Positions 1 to 5,091 of a DNA stretch of 5,168 bases are shown piece by piece. The stretch covers positions 1 through 5,168 of the forward strand of contig JAGVPS010000046.1 in assembly GCA_020052135.1 (NCBI GenBank). Direction: 5' to 3'. The position numbers and the translations under genes were made by a program. A model generated the notes under the pieces. That model worked only from the letters and a program-made list of their open reading frames with translations, was not told the origin of the DNA and did no database searches. The stretch is from Minisyncoccota bacterium (lineage in GTDB: Bacteria > Patescibacteriota > Minisyncoccia > UBA6257 > 1-14-0-10-40-38). Positions within the stretch are counted from its first letter, which is position 1; every line of letters starts with the position of its first letter.

Positions 1-202
1 AATCAAAAGTGTAAAAAGGAATGCCGAGCGTTTCCGCTGCGCGGCGGGCGTCCTCGGCATCTTCTTCTGCACACCCATCAACATTGTAACAGCGCATGTG
101 GACACCTATGACATCGTATCCTTGCGTTTTCAGCAATGCCGCGGCTACGGAAGAATCAACTCCTCCGGACATAGCTACGAATACTTTTTTACCCTTACTC
201 AT
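1..202 (-). CDS. mnmA: tRNA-specific 2-thiouridylase MnmA, N-terminal part (cut by window edge)
   Basis: Only the first 67 codons are in the window. The reading frame starts at the ATG ending at 202 and runs off the left edge. MnmA uses ATP to adenylate U34 of tRNA-Lys, tRNA-Glu and tRNA-Gln and then installs sulfur to give 2-thiouridine, in the cytoplasm. The visible part begins MSKGKKVFVAMSGGVDSS, and the PP-loop ATP-binding motif SGGVDSS lies at residues 12-18. Further on, the stretch GCAEEDAEDARRAAETLGIPFY closely follows the family's usual gCs..eDaeDAr..A..LGIPfy segment. The catalytic cysteines lie beyond the window. The gene starts 5 bases after the Nudix stop codon, so it is probably the third gene of one transcript. 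No Shine-Dalgarno sequence is visible; the bases before the ATG are ATCCT. Identification is strong; completeness cannot be judged. Confidence 0.93.
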   Translation of the reverse strand, partial: MSKGKKVFVAMSGGVDSSVAAALLKTQGYDVIGVHMRCYNVDGCAEEDAEDARRAAETLGIPFYTFD

Positions 203-207
203 AGGAT

Positions 208-753
208 TTACAGCTTACCGAGATATCGGGCGGCTTTCAAAATAAGAGCACAGCTTCCACCGTGGGTAATTTCACTTTTCATCACCATATTTAGTGCATC
301 ATCAAACGAAATTTTTAACATTTCAATTATCTCTACTTCTTCAGGACTTGCTTCTATAAAAGCAAGCTTCCTGGCTATATATAGATACTCTGGGGAATTA
401 ATATAAGATGTAAAAGGATCAATGCGTCCTAAATCTATCCACTCTTCAGCTCGGATGCCCAATTCTTCTTCTAGCTCTCGTTTTGCGGCATGCAAAGAAT
501 TTTCTCCTTTGTCTATTCCTCCGCTCACTACTTCAATAGTGGTATGTCCAACAGCGTAGTGAAATTCCTTTGTAAGATAAACGAATCCCTTATCATCGAG
601 GGGTAGAATGCAAACCCCTGCCTTAATAATAAGCGTTCCAAAAATCCCCGGCTTGCCATTTGGTTGGATGACTTGATCTTCTCGTACTTCAATCCAAGGA
701 TTTTTATATTTTGTCTCGCTTGATCTTATTTTCCACGGGCCGTGCTGTTTCAT
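208..753 (-). CDS. Nudix hydrolase, ADP-ribose/ADP-sugar pyrophosphatase-like
   Basis: The protein has 181 residues when started at the ATG ending at 753. A complete Nudix box GX5EX7REUXEEXGU spans residues 78-100, with G78, E84, R92-E93 and E96-E97 as the expected metal-binding and catalytic positions. Family members cleave nucleoside diphosphates linked to another group, using Mg2+ or Mn2+. The N-terminal part (HGPWKI...YKNPWIEVREDQV) and the C-terminal part (ITHGGSCALILKAARYL) look like ADP-ribose or ADP-sugar pyrophosphatases, but the substrate cannot be fixed from sequence. A GTG ending at 783 would add ten residues and overlap the upstream gene by 26 bases. I prefer the ATG because it leaves a 4-base gap and the protein then begins at the conserved region. 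Neither start has a well-placed Shine-Dalgarno sequence. The gene lies between a nucleotidyltransferase and mnmA, so housecleaning or nucleotide-sugar turnover is plausible. Confidence 0.9.
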   Translation of the reverse strand: MKQHGPWKIRSSETKYKNPWIEVREDQVIQPNGKPGIFGTLIIKAGVCILPLDDKGFVYLTKEFHYAVGHTTIEVVSGGIDKGENSLHAAKRELEEELGIRAEEWIDLGRIDPFTSYINSPEYLYIARKLAFIEASPEEVEIIEMLKISFDDALNMVMKSEITHGGSCALILKAARYLGKL

Positions 754-757
754 ATTT

Positions 758-2146
758 TTATTTTGTAAAATATTCTCGCACACGCCTTAGGCGTTCTTCC
801 GTACCGCAATCAAACCAGTAATTGCCCCTGTGCTCATGTACGACGAATTTTCTATCCAAAGCCACGCGCGGAAATAGTTCGTGTTCAATAGAGAAAGAAT
901 CGGGCATGGACGCGATGTCATCCGGCTGAAGTACATAGAGCCCCGCGCTGATAAGCCCTGCAATTTTTTCTGCTTCCTTCTCTCTAAAAGCACACATGCG
1001 TTTATATTCATCGCATTCAACGACTCCCATACCGCTGACATCTCCTATTTCTAAAACTGAAATCACTCCATATTCACCCTCACCACTCGCCCGAAGCGCT
1101 GAGCGAAAATTAAAATCTGCGAGCACGTCTCCATTTAACACAAGAAAAGGGGTTTTTTCGTCTCTCGCCGCAAGTTTTATCCCTCCGCCAGTGCCCAGTG
1201 GTTCGGTTTCGATTACATAATTGATATCAGAAAATTGTTTCGCGGCAAGCCACGCAACAATTTCTTCTGCCCTATATCCGAGAGAGAGGGTGATATTGCG
1301 AAATCCCTGTCGAGTCAAGTTTTCGAGCTGGTGTTCTAGGATCGGTTTTCCGGCTATATCCACAAGCAATTTTGGAAGATGTTTCTCAGATTCCGGCATG
1401 CGCGTCCCCCTTCCACCAGCAAGAATGATAACCTTAATAGAATTTTCCGGCATGGTTCCGCCCGAAGCCTTTAGTAATACTGCTTCTGCAGATGCTACGT
1501 CGTCAGGATAGCCAATCGGGTGCCAGAAATCTGTTTTCTCAACCAGCATCTCTCCGTCTTTTATAAATTGTGCGACTTGGCTCGTTAGAAAATACTCTCC
1601 GTTCTCGTGCTGTATGGGAGCATAGGCAAATATTCTCGTATCCAGTACAAAGACGCCTGGGGAAACGAGGTTAGACTTCGGTATTTTTGGTTTTTCCTCA
1701 AATCCGAGCACTCGACCTCCCTCGTCAACTTCTACAACTCCAAAACGACTGGGGTCGCTATGCTCGTGTACCAGCATGCCTACGGAGTGCTTGAGCAGAC
1801 CTTGTATAGCACTTTTGCTGTGCAAGTCGTCCGCAAAAAGGAAGAGGAACCGCTCTCCTGGACTTAGATATTTACGGCAGAGCTCGAGAGCCATGGCAGT
1901 TCCTAATGGTTTTTCCTGATGCACGTAGGTAACCGATCGTCCTTCAAAACGTTTGCCAAAATAGTTTTCTATCTGATCCCCTTTATAGCCGATAACAATA
2001 AGAAGTTCGGTAATCTCTAAAGGAAGGCTCTCAATAATATGATGCAAGAGCGGCTTTCCCAGAATGTCGATCATGGGTTTTGGCCGTGAAAGCGTAAGTG
2101 GTCTCATACGCCTTCCCTCTCCTGCGGCGAGAATAATGGCTTTCAT
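758..2146 (-). CDS. Tandem nucleotidyltransferase fusion (two sugar-1-phosphate nucleotidylyltransferase domains)
   Basis: This 462-residue protein carries two complete NTP-transferase (GT-A-like) domains in one reading frame. Domain 1 (about 1-228) has LAAGEGRRMRPLT at 6-18, PKP at 22-24, EKPLGTA at 78-84, FADD at 104-107 and EEKP at 150-153. Domain 2 (about 237-462) has LAGGRGTRM at 242-250, LPK at 257-259, EPLGTGGG at 315-322, LNGD at 337-340, FREK at 387-390 and YWFDCGT at 443-449. Such domains join a sugar-1-phosphate to an NTP, giving a nucleotide sugar and pyrophosphate. Domain 1 resembles glucose-1-phosphate thymidylyl/uridylyltransferases. Domain 2 resembles the heptose-1-phosphate guanylyltransferase (HddC) or MurU type. 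Substrates are not determinable. The linker (about 229-236) contains Met232 (codon at 1453-1451), preceded by GGGCGGAACC, so internal initiation of domain 2 alone is conceivable. The chosen ATG at 2146 opens directly into MKAIILAAG. The only ribosome-binding hint is a weak AGAAG. It is the first gene of the minus-strand cluster. Confidence 0.9.
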   Translation of the reverse strand: MKAIILAAGEGRRMRPLTLSRPKPMIDILGKPLLHHIIESLPLEITELLIVIGYKGDQIENYFGKRFEGRSVTYVHQEKPLGTAMALELCRKYLSPGERFLFLFADDLHSKSAIQGLLKHSVGMLVHEHSDPSRFGVVEVDEGGRVLGFEEKPKIPKSNLVSPGVFVLDTRIFAYAPIQHENGEYFLTSQVAQFIKDGEMLVEKTDFWHPIGYPDDVASAEAVLLKASGGTMPENSIKVIILAGGRGTRMPESEKHLPKLLVDIAGKPILEHQLENLTRQGFRNITLSLGYRAEEIVAWLAAKQFSDINYVIETEPLGTGGGIKLAARDEKTPFLVLNGDVLADFNFRSALRASGEGEYGVISVLEIGDVSGMGVVECDEYKRMCAFREKEAEKIAGLISAGLYVLQPDDIASMPDSFSIEHELFPRVALDRKFVVHEHRGNYWFDCGTEERLRRVREYFTK

Positions 2147-2180
2147 ATAAGCTTCTAAATTCTAGCAGAACTAAACATGT

Positions 2181-2210
2181 TTGACCTAGACTGCGTGTAT
2201 ATATTACAAT
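2181..2210 (+). promoter_or_regulatory. Sigma70-type promoter for efp
   Basis: TTGACC (2181-2186) and TACAAT (2205-2210) are separated by 18 bases and each is one mismatch from its consensus hexamer. Transcription would begin near 2217, giving a leader of about 93 bases before the efp ATG. It is the best promoter match noticed in this intergenic region. I saw no convincing promoter for the divergent nucleotidyltransferase gene. The only candidate on that strand is TTGTCC (complement of 2231-2236) with a poor -10. Confidence 0.6.
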
Positions 2211-2216
2211 TACTCG

Positions 2217-2309
2217 TGCTGTTGGCGTAGGGACAATAGGAGAAATGAGACCCCTCCCAGGACAACCTCTTAACTCAACCCCTCCACACCAACAGCATCT
2301 ATTTATCTT
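2217..2309 (+). promoter_or_regulatory. Putative structured 5' leader of efp
   Basis: TGCTGTTGG (2217-2225) is perfectly complementary to CCAACAGCA (2289-2297), so nine base pairs can enclose 63 bases. The 5' arm begins at the predicted transcription start and the 3' arm ends 12 bases before the ATG. Inside, an AGGAG (2238-2242) lies between a GGGA (2230-2233) and two CCCCTCC copies (2251-2257 and 2279-2285) that offer alternative pairing partners. I do not recognise a known riboswitch class. That the leader folds this way is inference from complementarity only. Confidence 0.4.
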
Positions 2310-2882
2310 ATGCTTTCCTACAACGAACTTAAAAAGGGGATGCTTTTTGTGCTCGAAGACCAGCCCTATGAAGTGTTGGAATATGAATTCTTGCGCATGC
2401 AACAGCGGAAACCTGTTGCAAAGACAAAGATCAAAAATCTCATCACGGGGAAAATTGTTGAACGAAATTTTCACCAAAATGAGTCGTTTGAGGAAGCAGA
2501 AATTGAAAAGACACCGATTAAGTATCTTTATAACCACCGCGATGAATTCTGGTTTGCTGATATTAATAACTCCTCTAAGCGTTTTTCTTTTAAAAGTGAA
2601 TTTATCGGCAACTCTGCTCAATTTCTGAAACCAAATTCTGAAGTAACCGCCATTGTGTTCAAAGAACAAACCATCGGCATCCTCCCTCCGATTAAAATTG
2701 ACCTAAAAGTTAAAGAAACTCCTCCAGGTGTTCGCGGAGATACTGCCCAAGGCGGCACGAAAACAGCCGTCTTAGAAACTGGCGCTACGGTTGCCGTTCC
2801 TCTGTTCGTTAATGAGGGTGATGTTGTACGCGTCAATACAGAAACGGGAAGTTACGTAGAAAGAGTAGAAAAGGCTAAATAA
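2310..2882 (+). CDS. efp: Elongation factor P with a non-canonical tip loop
   Basis: The protein has 190 residues, the normal length for the family. EF-P binds between the ribosomal P and E sites and promotes peptide bond formation at polyproline stretches. The N-terminal KOW-like domain (about 1-62) contains ELKKGMLFVLEDQPYEVLEYEF and TKIKNLITGKIVERNF. Two OB-like domains follow, and the C-terminal signature (TKTAVLETGATVAVPLFVNEGDVVRVNTETGSYVERV, about 150-186) is intact. The tip loop is unusual. Where many EF-Ps read K-P-G-K-G-Q-A, this one reads R-M-Q-Q-R-K-P, so Q32 aligns with the lysine modified in E. coli (K34), with R33 and K34 next to it. Which modification, if any, applies is unknown. 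The start at 2310 gives the usual N-terminus. No Shine-Dalgarno sequence precedes it (ATTTATCTT). The gene stands alone on the plus strand behind its own promoter, and its 3' end is partly duplicated downstream. Confidence 0.95.
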   Translation: MLSYNELKKGMLFVLEDQPYEVLEYEFLRMQQRKPVAKTKIKNLITGKIVERNFHQNESFEEAEIEKTPIKYLYNHRDEFWFADINNSSKRFSFKSEFIGNSAQFLKPNSEVTAIVFKEQTIGILPPIKIDLKVKETPPGVRGDTAQGGTKTAVLETGATVAVPLFVNEGDVVRVNTETGSYVERVEKAK

Positions 2883-2941
2883 CGGAACGGAGAATACCTG
2901 CCTGCCGGCAGGCAGGCGTAGAGAGAGTAGAAAAATCGAAA
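2855..2941 (+). repeat. Diverged direct repeat of the efp 3' end flanking a 37-base insert
   Basis: Bases 2855-2879, the last codons of efp, recur at 2917-2941 with 21 of 25 matches; the first 18 bases differ at one position. Copy 1 encodes VERVEKAK and is followed by TAA. Copy 2, read in its own frame from 2918, encodes VERVEKSKDA and then TAG at 2948-2950. The copies are 62 bases apart, so copy 2 is out of frame with efp and probably untranslated. Between them lie the efp stop, a short AACGGAACGGAGAATA-like stretch and a 20-base palindrome that ends exactly where copy 2 begins. This looks like a decayed partial duplication of the gene end, possibly linked to insertion of the palindromic element. 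Confidence 0.6.
2897..2916. repeat. Perfect 20-base GC-rich palindrome
   Basis: The half-site CCTGCCTGCC is followed at once by its exact complement GGCAGGCAGG. The centre falls between 2906 and 2907 and pairing stops at 2896/2917. Each half contains the tetramer CCTG/GGCA pattern twice. It lies 14 bases after the efp stop and is far richer in G+C than its surroundings. There is no T-run after it, so it is a weak candidate for an intrinsic terminator. A short dispersed intergenic palindrome or a protein-binding site is as likely. Confidence 0.75.
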
Positions 2942-2952
2942 GATGCTTAGCA

Positions 2953-3008
2953 ATTGATAACCAGAAACTAGTAATTGGGAAATCCTAAATCCAATTACTA
3001 ATTACTAT
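2953..3008. repeat. Degenerate heptamer array (about eight 7-base units)
   Basis: Read in steps of seven from 2953, the sequence gives eight units that almost all begin with A or T and end with A. Examples are ATTGATA, ACTAGTA and the neighbouring pair AATCCTA/AATCCAA. The last part has an exact tandem copy of AATTACT (2993-2999 and 3000-3006). The complement AGTAATT occurs at 2970-2976, so units occur in both orientations. The array ends 13 bases before the stop codon of the ATPase gene. Confidence 0.5.
2969..3000. terminator. AT-rich hairpin between convergent genes, possible bidirectional terminator
   Basis: TAGTAATTGG (2969-2978) pairs perfectly with CCAATTACTA (2991-3000) around a 12-base loop. 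It lies between the ends of efp (2882) and the ATPase gene (3022), where a terminator for both would be expected. There is no clean T-run on either side, so an intrinsic terminator is only a tentative reading. The stem is built from inverted units of the heptamer array. Confidence 0.35.
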
Positions 3009-3021
3009 TTGCCGGTTACGC

Positions 3022-4920
3022 TTATTCCCTCTGCTCCAGCGTCTTCTTGAGCGCATTACGCAAGCCTTCAATATCAGGCCCTACACCCGCTTTTTTCTCC
3101 CGCTCTTTCTTCTCTTGCGGAGGAGCCTTCAACTCTGAGAGCGAAATGGGCGCCCTGGCTGGCTTCGTAACTGGTTCGTCTTTAGAGAAAACTTTTTGTG
3201 GGTTCTCGCGAGGCGGAGACGGCCTCGGTAGGGGCGGACGACTCGGGGCTGGGGCGTGCCGCTCCGGCTCCCGAGGTTTTGGCTGAGCTTCAAACTCGAT
3301 ACCCATGCTCGCAAGCTCAGACACGTCGGTTTGAGCTGCTGTTTGCTGCATACTTCGCGCCGGGCTAATAATTTTCCCCTCTGCTTTCATTTTTGAGAAA
3401 CAATCATCGCAATAGAGCGGCTTCCCGGGCGTAGGCTTAAAATGCACAAACGTGTTTTTACCGCAAGAATCGCACACGGCAGGAAATTTACCTTTTGTCT
3501 GTGCGAGTTTTTTATCAAACGCAGGACTACTTCTCTCGTGAATTACCGGCCGCTCTCCAAACGCCGCATGCTCCTCCGGAGACACGTCGTCGCCCATCAT
3601 GCCACTCCATCGGTTAATCTCCGTCTCAACAACTTTAACCGGTCGCGCATACATCTTGCGTGACATTTCTATGACTTCATTCTCAGTTGCCGAATTTTTA
3701 GAAATTTTAAATGGCGTAATGGTATGCGCGGAAAAAGGGCGGCTTGCTATCCCGTCTACGAGAAGCTTCAGATAGATCGAGTAGTTGGGAAGATTCACAA
3801 TATCTTCGATCGTCAATTCCGGGGAAAATTCATTTTCCAAAAATTCGGCATCCGCGGCTCCCACGCGGAATACGAGCATAGTACCCACGTTGCCGAACAC
3901 CGCATCGCGCACTTTTGTTGAAACAACATTTGATCCGCTTCCACCAGTTACGAGCTGACCCACGTACTGATGGGCAAGGATAAGATTCAAGCGGTATTTA
4001 CGCGCTTCGGACAAGATTCCCGCAAAGGAATCGGTCGCGAAGTTTTGAAACTCGTCCACATAGAGATAGTAGTCCTTGCGTTCTTCTTCGGGGATACGCA
4101 CGCGTTCCATGGCGGAGAGCTGGATTTTCGTAATAAGCATGGCGCCCAAGAGCGAGGAGTTATCTTCGCCGATGCGACCCTTCGACACGTTTACGAGAAA
4201 GATTTTCCCGGTGTTCATGATATCAAAAATATCGATGGTACTCTTCGACTGACCAACCACATTTCGAATCATTGAGGTTGAAAGGAATTGGCCGACTTTA
4301 TTCTGGATTGGCGCGATAGCCTCATTTCTAAACTGGTCCCGCCATGCTTCATATTCGTTCACCCAGAAAGCTTTTACGACCGGATCTTTGAGGTTTGAGA
4401 CAATGCGCTGGCGGAAATCTTTGTCTACCAAAATGCGCGTAATGCCAAGGAGCGTGCTCCCCGGCGTGTCTAAGAGCGCGAGAATCGCGTTATTCATGAT
4501 ATATTCCATGCGCGCCGACCACACGTTTGCCCAGATTTTTGTAAAGATCGCCATGAGTCCTGACGCCACCAAATGCTTGTACTTTGGGTCTGGAAGTTCA
4601 AGCACGTTAAACCCTAGGTTGAAATCAGAATCCGCAGGATTGAAATAGACAACGTCTTTCAAACGTTCCTTTGGAATCATTGAAACAATGCCTTCAACAA
4701 ATTCTCCGTGCGGGTCAACCACGCACACGCCTTCACCATTCACGATATCCTGCACCACCATATTGTGGAGCAAGGCAGTTTTACCCGTGCCGGATTTGCC
4801 GATGACATACATATGTTGTCGCCGGTCCTTCCGTTTGATGCCAAAAAGCCTATCGCCGTTCCTGAAATCTGTTTTTGCAAAATAGGCAACACCTCCTTTG
4901 TCTACGCTTGGATCATTCAT
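3022..4920 (-). CDS. VirD4/TraG-type (type IV secretion coupling protein-like) ATPase with C-terminal zinc ribbon
   Basis: This 632-residue protein has Walker A GKSGTGKT at 41-48, a following VVDPHGEF at 67-74, Walker B YYLYVDE at 284-290 and LILAHQY at 313-319. That order is typical of TraG/VirD4/TraD and related HerA/FtsK-like hexameric motors, which drive DNA or protein substrates into a type IV secretion channel. I see no membrane helices at the N-terminus, unlike classical VirD4, so it would need a membrane partner. After the motor (about 20-410) comes a four-cysteine zinc ribbon (C483, C486, C504, C507), then a Pro-rich, charged, probably disordered tail (about 545-610) and a short terminal helix (about 615-632). 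The ATG at 4920 places the conserved FAKTDFRNGDRLFGIKRKDRR just inside the protein. No Shine-Dalgarno sequence is visible. No relaxase, VirB4 or pilin gene lies in the window, so the pathway (DNA transfer, uptake or pilus-related) is open. Confidence 0.85.
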   Translation of the reverse strand: MNDPSVDKGGVAYFAKTDFRNGDRLFGIKRKDRRQHMYVIGKSGTGKTALLHNMVVQDIVNGEGVCVVDPHGEFVEGIVSMIPKERLKDVVYFNPADSDFNLGFNVLELPDPKYKHLVASGLMAIFTKIWANVWSARMEYIMNNAILALLDTPGSTLLGITRILVDKDFRQRIVSNLKDPVVKAFWVNEYEAWRDQFRNEAIAPIQNKVGQFLSTSMIRNVVGQSKSTIDIFDIMNTGKIFLVNVSKGRIGEDNSSLLGAMLITKIQLSAMERVRIPEEERKDYYLYVDEFQNFATDSFAGILSEARKYRLNLILAHQYVGQLVTGGSGSNVVSTKVRDAVFGNVGTMLVFRVGAADAEFLENEFSPELTIEDIVNLPNYSIYLKLLVDGIASRPFSAHTITPFKISKNSATENEVIEMSRKMYARPVKVVETEINRWSGMMGDDVSPEEHAAFGERPVIHERSSPAFDKKLAQTKGKFPAVCDSCGKNTFVHFKPTPGKPLYCDDCFSKMKAEGKIISPARSMQQTAAQTDVSELASMGIEFEAQPKPREPERHAPAPSRPPLPRPSPPRENPQKVFSKDEPVTKPARAPISLSELKAPPQEKKEREKKAGVGPDIEGLRNALKKTLEQRE

Positions 4921-4937
4921 ATAGGTGAACTAGCAAA

Positions 4938-4965
4938 ATTATATCATTTCTTAATCAAGGTACAA
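4938..4965 (-). promoter_or_regulatory. Putative promoter of the ATPase gene, with a dyad over the -35
   Basis: On the minus strand TTGTAC (4965-4960) and a perfect TATAAT (4943-4938) are 16 bases apart. Transcription would start near 4931, only about ten bases before the ATG, giving a nearly leaderless mRNA. This agrees with the missing ribosome-binding site. GTACA (4960-4964) and TGTAC (4968-4972) form a small dyad covering the -35, which could be an operator or just part of the adjacent hairpin. Confidence 0.5.
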
Positions 4966-5026
4966 AATGTACTTATTTCACTCTGCTCGGCTTTTGGTAG
5001 GCGTCGCAAATCGAAATAAGTACGTT
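4966..5026. repeat. Long inverted repeat, hairpin B
   Basis: GTACTTATTTC (4969-4979) is exactly complementary to GAAATAAGTAC (5013-5023). Pairing continues outward through one T-G wobble and two A-T pairs to 4966/5026. The 33-base loop (4980-5012) is GC-richer and has no clear further stem. The element lies just upstream of the ATPase promoter. It could be a terminator for an upstream minus-strand gene, a small structured RNA or one half of a repeat element. The coding strand is unknown. Confidence 0.6.
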
Positions 5027-5034
5027 AGTCACAA

Positions 5035-5091
5035 GCACCGGACTTCATCATAGCGAAACCTGCCTTAGTTTCGCGAAATGAAGTCCCGTGC
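5035..5091. repeat. Nested long hairpin A
   Basis: Three stems stack in order. GCAC (5035-5038) pairs with GTGC (5088-5091), GGACTTCAT (5040-5048) pairs with ATGAAGTCC (5078-5086), and GCGAAAC (5053-5059) pairs with GTTTCGC (5068-5074). They are separated by a C-C mismatch and by a 4x3-base internal loop, and capped by an 8-base loop. This makes 20 Watson-Crick pairs in 57 bases, far beyond chance. No T-run follows on either strand. The shape suits a small RNA, a REP-like element or a recombination site; I cannot choose between them. Confidence 0.65.

Noticed and set aside
781..783. GTG at 783 as the start of the Nudix gene
   Set aside because: It would add ten unconserved residues and overlap the preceding gene by 26 bases. 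The ATG at 753 leaves a 4-base gap and begins at the conserved HGPWKI region.
2217..2309. T-box or known riboswitch upstream of efp
   Set aside because: The conserved T-box sequence (AGGGTGGNACCGCG) is missing and no known riboswitch core was recognised.
2245..2628. Plus-strand frame of 127 codons opening at an ATG just behind AGGAG in the efp leader
   Set aside because: The AGGAG is only two bases from the ATG, too close for normal initiation. The frame runs through efp in another phase and the protein resembles nothing. It is a shadow of efp.
2031..2669. Minus-strand frame of 212 codons across the intergenic region and efp
   Set aside because: It overlaps two confidently identified genes, has no recognisable domain and is Cys/Phe-rich in the way of an antisense shadow.
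4708..5019. Plus-strand frame of 103 codons over the ATPase start
   Set aside because: It is antisense to the well-supported N-terminus and Walker A region of the ATPase and shows no protein-family features.
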